Shown piece by piece: positions 28,731-38,741 of a stretch of DNA of 64,000 nt. The number at the start of each line of letters is the position of its first letter. The first letter of the stretch is position 1. The position numbers and the translations under genes are program-made. Below the pieces are notes generated by a model that was not told the DNA's origin, made no database searches, and saw only the letters and a program-made list of their open reading frames with translations. This DNA is from Flavicella sediminum. GTDB lineage: Bacteria > Bacteroidota > Bacteroidia > Flavobacteriales > Flavobacteriaceae. Location: positions 651,546 through 715,545 of the forward strand of contig NZ_VDET01000002.1 in the NCBI RefSeq assembly GCF_006381105.1, written 5' to 3'.

Positions 28731-30698
28731 ATGAAAAAAATGAAGACAGAAACCAAAAAAAAGACAGCAGAAATGATGAAATTTATAACTAGAAAAATAA
28801 TTCCTCTTTTGGTACTTGCCCTAACATTTCAGGCATGTTTAGATGAATTAGATCAAATAAACCCAAACGCTCTTACCAACGGTAGTTTTTGGCAAAATGC
28901 CGGTGATTTAAATGCCGGATTGAACGCGACTTATGCAGCACTTAGAGACGAGAATATTTTAGGAATTACCTGGGAAACAACTCGTACGGATATTTGTGTA
29001 CCTTTTTCTCAAAGAAGTAATGTAACAGGAAATCCAATCTATGACCAAAGTTTTGACTTATCTACAAATGAAGTACAAAACAAATGGGATGCTTGTTATT
29101 TAGGAATCTTTAGAGCCAATCAGGTTTTAGATGCTTATTACAATTTACAAGAAACCTTTACTACAGAAACAGCTATTGAATCTGGTTTACGAATTGAAGC
29201 CCAAGCAAGAGCTATTAGAGGTTATTTATATTATGTATTGCACACGAATTACAACTATGGTTCGGTACCTTTATTTACTTCAGTACCTAAAGTTTTTGAA
29301 GATTTTCAAAAAACCTTTGCAACGGCTGACGCTGTAAAAGAATTTTACAGAGCGGAATTGAAATACGGTATTGAAAACTTACCTGGAACCTACAATGCAT
29401 GGCAGTCTGATGTCGGAAATGGAAATTTAGGTCGTGTTACTGGTGGTTTTTGCGAAGCTTTATTAGCTAAAAGTTATATGAATGAAAATAATTTCACCGA
29501 AGCAAAACCTTACTTAGAAAACGTAATGAACAATTACGATTATGCTTTGGTAGATGATTTATCAAAATGTTTTACAGGAATCTCAGAATTCAATTCAGAA
29601 TCGATTTTTGAAATAAATTATTCAAACACTATTAATCCATTAGGATTAGACGAGCAACAACTTTCTCAAAGAATTTCTAACTTCCTAAACAACGGAAACA
29701 GAGTGCAACCAACTTCTTGGTTGGCATTAAAATATAGAGATGAAAGACCTGACCCTTTAGATCCTGCTAATTTAGTAGACCGAAATACGTATTTAGCAAA
29801 TGGTGATTTAGACTCTGTTCAAGTTGGCGTTGTAAGAATGTACAGCAAACGTATGGGGAACTCTATGTCATCCGTAGACGACAGGGATGAAATGATGTAT
29901 GGTGTTGAAAGTGCACAATATGGTTCACATATTGACGCATCGCCTCACGCCAAGCAATTTGCGAACTTTTGGAAAAAATTCACTAGCTGGAATACAGCTA
30001 ATGGAGGTTCTGGAGAAGATGAAAGTGCTGATGGTAGACAAAGAGGAGAAATTAACATTCCTGTAATACGTTTGGCAGAAATCTATCTTTTGTACGCAGA
30101 AGTAATGATTGAGGAAGGAAACAATTCAGAAGCCTTAAGATATATCAACAGAATAAGAAAACGTTCTCATTTAATTCTTTTAGGAAAATCATCAGATGGA
30201 AGCGCTGAATTTGCAGGTGCACAAACTACCTATGATGAGCTTACCTACGACAAAGCAGCTTTGACAGAGCACTTAAGATTTACGGAAAAACCTTTAGAAT
30301 TGGCTTTAGAAGCTGAAAGAACTACTGATTTAAGACGTTGGGGTGTTTGGAAAGAAACTTTACAAAAAATAGCCATTCCAGATTATGATGCGTGGCATTT
30401 TAGAAACAACAGAATGGGAAAAAACCCGACTAGATGGAGATGTTTTATTACTCCTAGAGGAGAATATCCTGCGGATCAAATTGTATACAACGACCCGCTT
30501 GTACCAATTTATCCTTTAAGAATTCTAGACAACCCAAATACTCCAAATGACGAATCAAATGTGAATGGAAATAGAAGAACCAATGAAGCACATTTAAAAG
30601 ATCATTTAACAGGTTCAGTGAATTTTATTGAAGAATTACATTCTTATTTACCTGTTCCTCAAGACGAGATCAACTCTAACTTAAAATGGGATCAATAA
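28731..30698 (+). CDS. SusD/RagB-family nutrient-binding lipoprotein
   Basis: Surface lipoprotein of up to 655 residues that caps the SusC barrel and binds the glycan. The lipobox is FQAC with Cys36. The annotated ATG gives an unusually long lysine-rich n-region; an ATG at residue 15 or 16 (28773/28776) would leave a normal signal peptide and is the more likely start. The SusD fold is supported by the N-terminal ALTNGSFWQNAGDLNAGLNAT, TPR-like helices with RAIRGYLYYVLHTNYNYGSVPL near 160-180, and the C-terminal segment LALEAERTTDLRRWG near 520. It is cotranscribed with SusC. Confidence 0.95.
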   Translation: MKKMKTETKKKTAEMMKFITRKIIPLLVLALTFQACLDELDQINPNALTNGSFWQNAGDLNAGLNATYAALRDENILGITWETTRTDICVPFSQRSNVTGNPIYDQSFDLSTNEVQNKWDACYLGIFRANQVLDAYYNLQETFTTETAIESGLRIEAQARAIRGYLYYVLHTNYNYGSVPLFTSVPKVFEDFQKTFATADAVKEFYRAELKYGIENLPGTYNAWQSDVGNGNLGRVTGGFCEALLAKSYMNENNFTEAKPYLENVMNNYDYALVDDLSKCFTGISEFNSESIFEINYSNTINPLGLDEQQLSQRISNFLNNGNRVQPTSWLALKYRDERPDPLDPANLVDRNTYLANGDLDSVQVGVVRMYSKRMGNSMSSVDDRDEMMYGVESAQYGSHIDASPHAKQFANFWKKFTSWNTANGGSGEDESADGRQRGEINIPVIRLAEIYLLYAEVMIEEGNNSEALRYINRIRKRSHLILLGKSSDGSAEFAGAQTTYDELTYDKAALTEHLRFTEKPLELALEAERTTDLRRWGVWKETLQKIAIPDYDAWHFRNNRMGKNPTRWRCFITPRGEYPADQIVYNDPLVPIYPLRILDNPNTPNDESNVNGNRRTNEAHLKDHLTGSVNFIEELHSYLPVPQDEINSNLKWDQ

Positions 30699-30745
30699 TT
30701 TAAGATTCAGCACAACACCTGAAACTTTTAACAAAATATACAATT

Positions 30746-32773
30746 ATGAAAAACATAAAAAACATAGTTAAATTGTTCTTTTTACTTACGCTGGTGGTAT
30801 TCACTAGCTGTGATCAGAATGACTACGAGGTGCCAGAAAGCTTTACCGATCTTTCTATTGCCTTAACCTCTGGAGCCTCTTCTGCAAGAGAAGCAGAAGT
30901 AAACAGATTCTTTTCATTAATGGACATGTCTGCGGGAGCCGTAAAACATGAATGGAGAATTCCTAAAGGAAGTTTCTTTTTAAAAGGACCTATTCCTAAC
31001 AACTTAACAAACCATGATGAATACATCATCAATGCAGGTGATACGATCTCTTCAGACAAAACAGTACATGTATTATTCAAAAAAGGAGATACGGCAACTG
31101 TCATTCAATACTATGGTGAATTTAACGACTCTACTTCTTTTATCTACAATTCTTTCTGGGATTCTTCTATCAACGCAAATGTTGAAGACACCATTAAGAC
31201 AATAAAAATTGGAGACAAGTGGGTTGCTGAACACAATTTCATTTTAGATGTTTACGATACGGTTGTAGCAGCCGCTGAATTAAGATTAACAGATGGAACT
31301 GTTATTGATCATGTAGATACACCATCTATGACATTTACCTTTGGAGACACTCTTGTATTTGAAGATTTGAGTAACTTTTTACCAAACAACAACGCAAGAC
31401 CCGACGAATCAAGATGGCGTTTGCACACCATTGAAGACAATGAAGAAGACTGGACTTACAGAACTATAGGAACGCAAACTAGAGATGGAGATATGGAAAA
31501 ACTTCTTATTGAAGAATATCCTTTAATGCAACTAGGATCCTTTAGAGCTGAATTAACAGCAACTAGAGCCAGAACAGAAACATTAAGACAAAGTCAAGAC
31601 ATTTATGAAACACCAATGATTATAAATGTAGTACCCGTAGCAGAAAATTTAGAAATCATCAGCACAGAAGCTGTTGTGGAATCTGATAGTGATGTTATTT
31701 TAATTCCAATAAACTATCGTTTAAAAGCATTCACTGAAAACCTTGCCGGTAATTTTACAGTTAAAGTAGATGGAACAGTAAGACCTGTAGCAACAGCAGC
31801 AAATCAAAATGCTCAATTAGAAGGCAAACGTATTGCTAAAATTGCCTTAACCCTGGAAACTCCTTTAGTACCTTCAGATGCAAGTAAAACTATTACTGTA
31901 TCTTATAGTGGAACTAAAATTGTTTCTTTAGATGACCGTCCGTTACAAGCATTTTCAGACGCTCCAATAACCGTGTATGTACCACAACCAATTATTCAAA
32001 CAGGTGCTATTATGGAAACTAGTGATGACAAAATTCAAATTGGTTTTGATCAAGCTATCGACCCAACGTCCCTTGTCAACGCTACAGATGCCAAGGCTGG
32101 ATTTGTTATTGGTTTAAATGGAGGAGTTGGAACAATCGCTACAATTGCAGTAAATTCTTCAGACTCAAAAATACTTGATATAACTTTAGTTGAAGGTGTT
32201 TTCAGAAATGATGTCATAACAGTAGCTTATACTGGACCTGGTGAAATTGCCTCTGTTGGAGGAGGAATTATCTCTGATTTCGCTGCAAAAACAGTTGTAA
32301 TGAATCAAGATGACTTCTTAGGAACTATTGGTGATTTTGAAGGAGTTTTTGCAGATAATTATACGAATGCAGGTACAAATGGCACCGGAACCGCAACTCT
32401 TGAAGCCCCAACCGGAGGAGCTTCTAAAGGAACTCAAGCCTTACATCTTTTTTCGCCAGATGGTTCTAAAGCCGTAGTTAACTCAATTGCAAAAATTTCT
32501 TTTGTCTCAGGTACTTCTTACACGATTAAATTCAAAAGATATATTGCTACTGGAACAGATGTTAGTAAATTTTCTAAATTTATTCTTGGAGGAAAAACAT
32601 TTAATGACAACTACAACAACACAATCATGTTAGATCAATGGGTTGAATATAGTATAGACTTCATTCCAACTTCGGATGGTGAATCTACATTTAAAGTACA
32701 AACAATTCCAGCAGGAGACTGTAACGTTTACTATGATGACATTACTATTGCACTTACAGAAACAAGAATCTAA
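30746..32773 (+). CDS. Putative surface glycan-binding lipoprotein
   Basis: A 675-residue lipoprotein (lipobox FTSC, Cys22) in the third position after SusCD, where surface glycan-binding proteins usually lie. No catalytic motif is visible. The N-terminal part (about 35-290) resembles PKD-like domains seen in flavobacterial SGBPs, the middle (about 290-525) contains Ig-like repeats, and residues about 530-675 look like a CBM4/9-type jelly roll (FEGVFADNYTN ... ALHLFSPDG ... CNVYYDDITI). A similar jelly roll begins the BNR protein at 48370-51666. It is read with SusCD (47-base gap), and a strong terminator follows. Confidence 0.8.
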   Translation: MKNIKNIVKLFFLLTLVVFTSCDQNDYEVPESFTDLSIALTSGASSAREAEVNRFFSLMDMSAGAVKHEWRIPKGSFFLKGPIPNNLTNHDEYIINAGDTISSDKTVHVLFKKGDTATVIQYYGEFNDSTSFIYNSFWDSSINANVEDTIKTIKIGDKWVAEHNFILDVYDTVVAAAELRLTDGTVIDHVDTPSMTFTFGDTLVFEDLSNFLPNNNARPDESRWRLHTIEDNEEDWTYRTIGTQTRDGDMEKLLIEEYPLMQLGSFRAELTATRARTETLRQSQDIYETPMIINVVPVAENLEIISTEAVVESDSDVILIPINYRLKAFTENLAGNFTVKVDGTVRPVATAANQNAQLEGKRIAKIALTLETPLVPSDASKTITVSYSGTKIVSLDDRPLQAFSDAPITVYVPQPIIQTGAIMETSDDKIQIGFDQAIDPTSLVNATDAKAGFVIGLNGGVGTIATIAVNSSDSKILDITLVEGVFRNDVITVAYTGPGEIASVGGGIISDFAAKTVVMNQDDFLGTIGDFEGVFADNYTNAGTNGTGTATLEAPTGGASKGTQALHLFSPDGSKAVVNSIAKISFVSGTSYTIKFKRYIATGTDVSKFSKFILGGKTFNDNYNNTIMLDQWVEYSIDFIPTSDGESTFKVQTIPAGDCNVYYDDITIALTETRI

Positions 32774-32795
32774 GATTCGTTACTAAATTAAGTTT

Positions 32796-32823
32796 AAAAG
32801 GCTCTCAGAAATGGGAGCCTTTT
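32796..32823 (+). terminator. Rho-independent terminator after the SusCD-SGBP operon
   Basis: AAAAGGCTCTC at 32796-32806 pairs with GGGAGCCTTTT at 32813-32823 (one T-G wobble) over a 6-base loop and runs into a T tract. It lies 22 bases after the SGBP stop and separates transport genes from the enzyme genes. Confidence 0.88.
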
Positions 32824-32994
32824 TTCATTCAAAAAATCTAAATACCAAACTTATCAATTTCACCTCATCTCCTTATTCTCTTTAAAGCAAAAGGATTATA
32901 AGCCATTTACTCTACTATTAAAAACATACGTGTCAATCATGTTTCAGCCTTTTTAAGATATTGCAGTAGTCAACAACACGCAAAAAAAATCATC

Positions 32995-35454
32995 ATGAAA
33001 TTCAATTCTGTCAAAGTGCTCTATTTTTTCTTCGCAGCTAGTATTCTACTTGTTTCTTGTAAAGACAAACCTATAGAAACCGCTAATTTGAATTTTAACA
33101 AAGGGTGGAAGTTTGTTCAAGAAGACATAAAGGAAGCCATTCTTCCAACCTATAACGATTCGAAATGGGAAACCGTGAATATACCTCATGACTGGAGTAT
33201 CAAAGGTCCTTTTTCTAAAGAAAACCCCTCTTTTTCAAGAGGAGGATGGCTTCCTACAGGAAAATGCACCTACAGAAAAACCTTTGAGGTAAACGCAAAC
33301 GAAGCCAACAACAAAGTTTTTATCTACTTCGATGGGGCATACAGAAATTCTGTGGTTTATATCAATGGACAAAAATTAGGTTACCGCCCTTTGGGTTATA
33401 TTGGTTTTGAATATGACTTGACAAAACACATCAATTTTAACGGAACCAATGTACTTACCGTAACTTTGGACAATTCTGCACAACCAGGTTCTAGATGGTA
33501 TACCGGAACAGGAATTTATAGAGATGTAACCTTAAAAATCAGAAATAAAACCTACATTCCAAACTGGAGTTTGTATGTAACCACCCCAGTTATTGAAAAA
33601 AATGAAGCTGTTGTCAATGCCGCTTTTCAAGTAAAAACTGAATGTGTAAATGCTCAACAAATTACCGTTGAAACAAACGTTATAAAAGACCATAAAATTG
33701 TAGCCACACAAAAACAAGAAATCGAAATTTTTCCGAATACAAAAAAAGAAATCTCTGTAGATCTAAAAATCCCCGAACCAACATTATGGGCTCCAGAAAC
33801 ACCAGAATTATATACCGTAGAAGTGGTGCTAAAAAATGGAGACTTGGTTATAGGAAAAGAAACTGTTAAAACAGGAATTCGAAAATTAGGCTACGACAAA
33901 GACAAAGGATTCTCTATAAATGGCATACAAACCAAACTAAAAGGTGTTTGTTTACACCATGCAGGTGGGCCTTTAGGATCTGCCGTTTACAGAAGAACCA
34001 TTGAAAGACAATTAGAAATTTTAAGAGAAATGGGCTGTAATGCTGTAAGAACTTCTCACAACCCGTTTTCTACAGAATTTTTGGATATCTGTGATGAAAT
34101 GGGCTTCTTAGTCATGAACGAAGTCTTTGACGAGTGGGAAATTGTAAAAAACCCAACTACCATTCAAAACGGAAAAAAAGTAAGAATTCCTGTAGACTAC
34201 TATGCGGATATTTTTAAAGAATGGGCCGATAAAGATTTGACAGATTTTGTTTTAAGAGATAGAAATCATGCTTCTGTAATTATGTGGAGTATTGGGAATG
34301 AAATTGACCAAATGAAAACGGATGAAGGAATTCCGATTGCTAACAGACTACTTGATATTATTCACAAACTAGACAACCGACCTGTTACCAACGGATTAAT
34401 TGGCTACGGATGGGATGCTTGGCCAAGCGAAGGTGCTGCTGAAACAAGTGATATTAGAGGCTACAACTACATCAAAGAAAATGGCTTGGATAGAGAAAAC
34501 GAAATCGCTCCTCATGCCATGGGAATTGTTACTGAATGTGCTTCTGCCCAATCTTATTACCCCAGAGGTACATATGTGTACAACGAAGAAAAAAAGGCTT
34601 TTTGGGACAAATTAAATTACGAGCATAAAGATGCTTTTGACTGGGTGGAACAAAGAGAATTAATTGGATTTAGAGGTGTTCAAGCTTGGAAAGATATTAA
34701 AAATAGAGAAAATATTATGGGCCAATTTATTTGGACTGGGTGGGATTATCTAGGTGAAGTAATTCCTTACGGATGGCCAGCTAGATCTTCGTCCTTCGCT
34801 CCTATTGACTTATGTGGTTTCCCTAAAGATGGCTACTATTTTTACCAATCGCAATGGTCAAAAAAACCGATGGTTCATATTTTTCCGCATTGGAATCTAG
34901 AGGGTATGGAAGGAAAGGAAGTGACTGTTTACGCTTATACGAACGGAGATGCTGTTGAATTATTTCAAGATGGAAAATCATTAGGCACACAAACAAATAA
35001 TACAAATGATGTGGAATACCAAAGTTGGAAAGTTACCTACAAACCAGGTTCTTTAAAGGCCATTGCCACCAAGAATGGAAAAAAATTCGCTGAAAAAGAA
35101 ATTAAAACGGCTGGTAAAGCAGCTAAAATTAAATTATTTGTTAGAAGAACTTCTTTAAAAGCCAACGGAACAGACTTGGCTTATATTGAATGTACGGTAT
35201 TAGATAAAGATGGAAATGTGGTTCCTAAAGCAGATAATTTAATAAAATTCAATATCGATGGGGAAGCTACTGTCATCGGTGTTGGTAACGGAGATAATTT
35301 CAACCACGATTCATTTCAGGCGAAAGAAAGAAAAGCTTTTAATGGAAAATGCTTGGCGATTATTAGAACCAATGAAATACCTGGAACTATAAAATTCACA
35401 GCATCTAGTAATGGACTTACTTCTGAAACCTTAGAATTTCATTCAACAAAATAA
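32995..35454 (+). CDS. GH2-family glycoside hydrolase lipoprotein
   Basis: An 819-residue exo-glycosidase of family GH2 (retaining beta-galactosidase, beta-glucuronidase or similar), anchored as a lipoprotein (LVSC, Cys22). Order: sugar-binding jelly roll (about 30-205), Ig-like domain, TIM barrel with acid/base E436 in MWSIGNEIDQ and probable nucleophile E514 in GIVTECASA, then a C-terminal DUF4982-like and Ig-like part (about 620-819). The ring KGVCLHHAGGPLGSAVYRR and AVRTSHNPFSTEFLD motifs are classic GH2. Substrate sugar cannot be read. It leads a run with the BNR protein 6 bases downstream. A paralogue of equal length lies at 44336-46795. Confidence 0.93.
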   Translation: MKFNSVKVLYFFFAASILLVSCKDKPIETANLNFNKGWKFVQEDIKEAILPTYNDSKWETVNIPHDWSIKGPFSKENPSFSRGGWLPTGKCTYRKTFEVNANEANNKVFIYFDGAYRNSVVYINGQKLGYRPLGYIGFEYDLTKHINFNGTNVLTVTLDNSAQPGSRWYTGTGIYRDVTLKIRNKTYIPNWSLYVTTPVIEKNEAVVNAAFQVKTECVNAQQITVETNVIKDHKIVATQKQEIEIFPNTKKEISVDLKIPEPTLWAPETPELYTVEVVLKNGDLVIGKETVKTGIRKLGYDKDKGFSINGIQTKLKGVCLHHAGGPLGSAVYRRTIERQLEILREMGCNAVRTSHNPFSTEFLDICDEMGFLVMNEVFDEWEIVKNPTTIQNGKKVRIPVDYYADIFKEWADKDLTDFVLRDRNHASVIMWSIGNEIDQMKTDEGIPIANRLLDIIHKLDNRPVTNGLIGYGWDAWPSEGAAETSDIRGYNYIKENGLDRENEIAPHAMGIVTECASAQSYYPRGTYVYNEEKKAFWDKLNYEHKDAFDWVEQRELIGFRGVQAWKDIKNRENIMGQFIWTGWDYLGEVIPYGWPARSSSFAPIDLCGFPKDGYYFYQSQWSKKPMVHIFPHWNLEGMEGKEVTVYAYTNGDAVELFQDGKSLGTQTNNTNDVEYQSWKVTYKPGSLKAIATKNGKKFAEKEIKTAGKAAKIKLFVRRTSLKANGTDLAYIECTVLDKDGNVVPKADNLIKFNIDGEATVIGVGNGDNFNHDSFQAKERKAFNGKCLAIIRTNEIPGTIKFTASSNGLTSETLEFHSTK

Positions 35455-35460
35455 AAAGCT

Positions 35461-38400
35461 ATGAAACTATTCGTACAACTTGTCTGTTTTTTATGCATCA
35501 ACACAATTGCACAGGCACAACTAAACAGTAGTTATTTCCAAAAATTAAAAACTGAAAAAATTAGCTCTTCGGAAGAAATTACTTGGAATCAGTTTGGCCC
35601 AGGAATGGCGGGTTATTGTGAAGAATTTTGGTGCCACCCTACCGATGAAAACGTCATGTTTATGTCGCCTGACATGTACAATAGTTATGGAACTTGGGAC
35701 AACGGACTTTCGTGGCACACTATTAAAGATTACGATGGAACAGGAAAAGACATGAGAAGAGTGCAATCCATCGTATTTTCTCATCAAAACCCTGATTTGG
35801 GCTACGCAATTGATGTCCGAGGAGAACTGTACAAAAGTATCGACAGAGGTCGTTCTTGGGAATTTATCAAAGACCTAGGTGGCAAACATGCTGAGCTAGC
35901 CGTAGACCCAACTAATGACAACAATTGGTATATTGGTGGAGGCGATTTTTGGAATGTAAAAGCAAACCATCGCAAACAAAATGATCTTTTGGGTTATGTC
36001 TATACATATTCCGATTATGGACAAGTTTTCAAAAGTACCGATCAAGGCAAGACTTGGAAAAAAATAAAATCAGGATTGCCTGCTACTTTAGATGTGGGTA
36101 GAATTATTGTGGACCCAAGAAATTCTAAGCATATTGTTATGGCGACCAATTCCGGGATTTATAGAAGTACAGACCAAGGAGAAACTTGGACTACAAGTCG
36201 CAACGGATTGCCAAACAACTCACCCCGAGATATGACTTCATATTTTGACGCGAACACCAAGGAGTATATTTTATATGTAATAGAACAAACATTTTATAGT
36301 GCTGATGGAAGTTCTGTAAAATCGACAGGAGGTGTTTACAAAAGTACAGATGGCGGTGTAAGCTGGACCAATGCTACTGGAAATTTGGGTATCGACTTGA
36401 CCCAAGTAACGAATTACACCTCTACTTCTAAATATTGGAGGGCTATTGCATACTGGTTTGATATCAGTCAAACAGAAGCAAAAGCAACTTATCCAAATTA
36501 TCCTACTCAAATACTTTCAGTTTTCAACAGAATAAAAGTCAACCCCTTAAATAAAAACGAAATATATTTATCACATAACGTAAAACACGATTATGCATTT
36601 GGACCTGGAGATGTTTGGAAAACAGAAGACGGGGGAGAAACTTGGTTTACAACAGCAAGATCAGGAAGCTATTGGAAGGATAAAAAAAATAATTCTTATT
36701 GGCAAAACAGAAACAATCCCAGTGGTGTAAACACAGAATTTGCGCATATTGAGCCCGAAAAACTAGACAGTGAAGAATATTATGGAAATCGTTTTTTACA
36801 GCTGAATTCAAAAGGGGAAGCTTTTATCTGCTTGGATCAACAAATAATGCGTTCTAACGACAAAGGTAGTTCTTGGCAACAAATAGACGACAATGAGACG
36901 GCTCCTGAAAGCAATGCATGGGTAGGTCGAGGAGGAAGTAACCTACCTGGAAGATTTATGTTGTTAGAAACAGGAATTAAAAACAGGCAATTATTTTGTA
37001 GTGGTGAACATGGCTTATGGCAGTCTGCCGACCTAGGTAGCTATCCCAATAAAAATGCGGTGGCTGTTAAACAAATAGAAGGGCAACTAAACACGAAAGG
37101 AGCTACCTCAATTGCAACTGTGGCAGTGCACCCAAACGATCCAAATATTATCTATTTTTTGACGTTTAGGCAAGATCAAAGGGGACAATTAAGAAAATCT
37201 ACCGACGGAGGAAAAACCTGGTTCAATGTATCAAAACCTATTAATTTAACAGGAAATGAATCTAGCGATCATGTTTTTCAATATTCTTTAACTATAGATT
37301 ATGACAACCCTAACAATATGTATTTCTGTGTAATTTCCAATAGAATAGCGGAAGTGAGCGGATCACATACCATTCCAGGTTTTAACGATTTTGGTGTTTA
37401 TAGAAGTCAGGATGGTGGTTTAACTTGGTCTATAGAAAATACTGGATTGCCCAATAATGCAAGTGTGCGCAGACTAAAAATGGATACCGACAATCCCAAT
37501 ATTTTATATGCTGCTTTAAACAAAGGAACCGATGGAGCTAATGGGGGGTTGTACAAAACAACAAACAAGGGTAACCAATGGACAAAAATGAATATCCCTT
37601 CAAGCATTAAAGCCGTAAATAATGTTTTTGTAGATAGAAATAACAAATACATCTATATTTCCTGCGGAACAGAAGAGGGCAGTTTTAATGAAGGTGGTGT
37701 TTGGAGAAGTAAAGATGAAGGCTCAAGCTGGGAAAAAATATTTGACATGCCTTATGTTTGGCAAACAGAAACTTCTCCCGTAAATCCAAATATTATTACG
37801 GTCAACGTTCCTCTTCAACATGAAAACAAAGGCGCAACAACTTTCAACCCTGGAGCTTATATTTCTAGAGATGGCGGCTTGACTTGGATAAAAGCCAATA
37901 AAAACCTTGGACAACCAGATACAATTACGGACTTAAAACCGGATCCTTATACAGAAGGTGTTTATTGGGTAGCCCTCAAAGGTAGTGGTTGGGCAAAAGG
38001 CATCATAGCTGCCGACTTAAAAACACCTAAGGACACCTTTATTATTAAAACCACAGCGGCAACTTGCGTAGACAGTGCTAATGGAATTCTTGCTATTTCC
38101 ACAGAGTCGAATACCCTATACAAGGCAACTTTAACAGGAAGTAACTTCAACAAAAGTTTTGATTTTTCTATGAACGTTACCACTGAAAACTTAAAACCTG
38201 GAAATTATCAATTAAAAATAGAAAATCCGAATGACCCGAATTTCGAAGAAAATTACGGCTTGGTCATTTCAGCACCTGATATCCTCGGCATGACTTCAAA
38301 AATAAATCCTTATAAACATGAAGTTCAACTGCATGTATCCGGAAGTAAAAATTATACAATTCTTTTAAATGATGACCTATACCACAGCTCTTCTTCTAGC

Positions 38401-38736
38401 TATTCTTTGCCATTGCACTATGGAATCAACAATTTAAAAATTACTTCAGAAAAGGAATGTCAAGGAATACTTGAAGAAACGTTTTTTATAAAAAGCACTA
38501 TTTCTAGCTATCCAAATCCTTTTAAAAACCAATTAATTCTAGATTTTAGCTTCGATAACAGTACAGAAGCTATGGTGACAATTTTTACAACAATGGGCAG
38601 CTTAGCGTACCAGCAAAAAAAAGAGATCATTGATCATAAACTTCTTCTAAACACAGAATTTTTATCCAAAGGAAGTTATATTCTTTCAGTTAACACAAAA
38701 TTGACTTCTGAAAAAACAACCATATTCAAAAATTAA
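35461..38736 (+). CDS. BNR/sortilin-like beta-propeller protein, T9SS-secreted
   Basis: A 1091-residue secreted protein: signal peptide (1-19, AQAQ), then two large beta-propellers with about ten Asp-box motifs (SxDxGxTW), for example STDQGKTW, STDQGETW, STDGGVSW, TEDGGETW, STDGGKTW, SQDGGLTW, SRDGGLTW. The last 75-80 residues (SSYPNPFKNQL ... KTTIFKN) form a type A C-terminal sorting domain of the type IX secretion system. Architecture recalls GH74 xyloglucanases and Vps10/sortilin proteins, but no known catalytic pair was recognised, so activity is open: an endo-acting enzyme or a binding protein. It sits between a GH2 and a sulfatase; a paralogue lies at 48370-51666. Confidence 0.82.
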   Translation: MKLFVQLVCFLCINTIAQAQLNSSYFQKLKTEKISSSEEITWNQFGPGMAGYCEEFWCHPTDENVMFMSPDMYNSYGTWDNGLSWHTIKDYDGTGKDMRRVQSIVFSHQNPDLGYAIDVRGELYKSIDRGRSWEFIKDLGGKHAELAVDPTNDNNWYIGGGDFWNVKANHRKQNDLLGYVYTYSDYGQVFKSTDQGKTWKKIKSGLPATLDVGRIIVDPRNSKHIVMATNSGIYRSTDQGETWTTSRNGLPNNSPRDMTSYFDANTKEYILYVIEQTFYSADGSSVKSTGGVYKSTDGGVSWTNATGNLGIDLTQVTNYTSTSKYWRAIAYWFDISQTEAKATYPNYPTQILSVFNRIKVNPLNKNEIYLSHNVKHDYAFGPGDVWKTEDGGETWFTTARSGSYWKDKKNNSYWQNRNNPSGVNTEFAHIEPEKLDSEEYYGNRFLQLNSKGEAFICLDQQIMRSNDKGSSWQQIDDNETAPESNAWVGRGGSNLPGRFMLLETGIKNRQLFCSGEHGLWQSADLGSYPNKNAVAVKQIEGQLNTKGATSIATVAVHPNDPNIIYFLTFRQDQRGQLRKSTDGGKTWFNVSKPINLTGNESSDHVFQYSLTIDYDNPNNMYFCVISNRIAEVSGSHTIPGFNDFGVYRSQDGGLTWSIENTGLPNNASVRRLKMDTDNPNILYAALNKGTDGANGGLYKTTNKGNQWTKMNIPSSIKAVNNVFVDRNNKYIYISCGTEEGSFNEGGVWRSKDEGSSWEKIFDMPYVWQTETSPVNPNIITVNVPLQHENKGATTFNPGAYISRDGGLTWIKANKNLGQPDTITDLKPDPYTEGVYWVALKGSGWAKGIIAADLKTPKDTFIIKTTAATCVDSANGILAISTESNTLYKATLTGSNFNKSFDFSMNVTTENLKPGNYQLKIENPNDPNFEENYGLVISAPDILGMTSKINPYKHEVQLHVSGSKNYTILLNDDLYHSSSSSYSLPLHYGINNLKITSEKECQGILEETFFIKSTISSYPNPFKNQLILDFSFDNSTEAMVTIFTTMGSLAYQQKKEIIDHKLLLNTEFLSKGSYILSVNTKLTSEKTTIFKN

Positions 38737-38741
38737 AACCT

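Noticed and set aside
35461-38736. Repeated SxDxGxTW segments as a DNA repeat or CRISPR-like array
   Set aside because: The repetition is at protein level (Asp boxes of propeller blades) with diverged DNA and irregular spacing.
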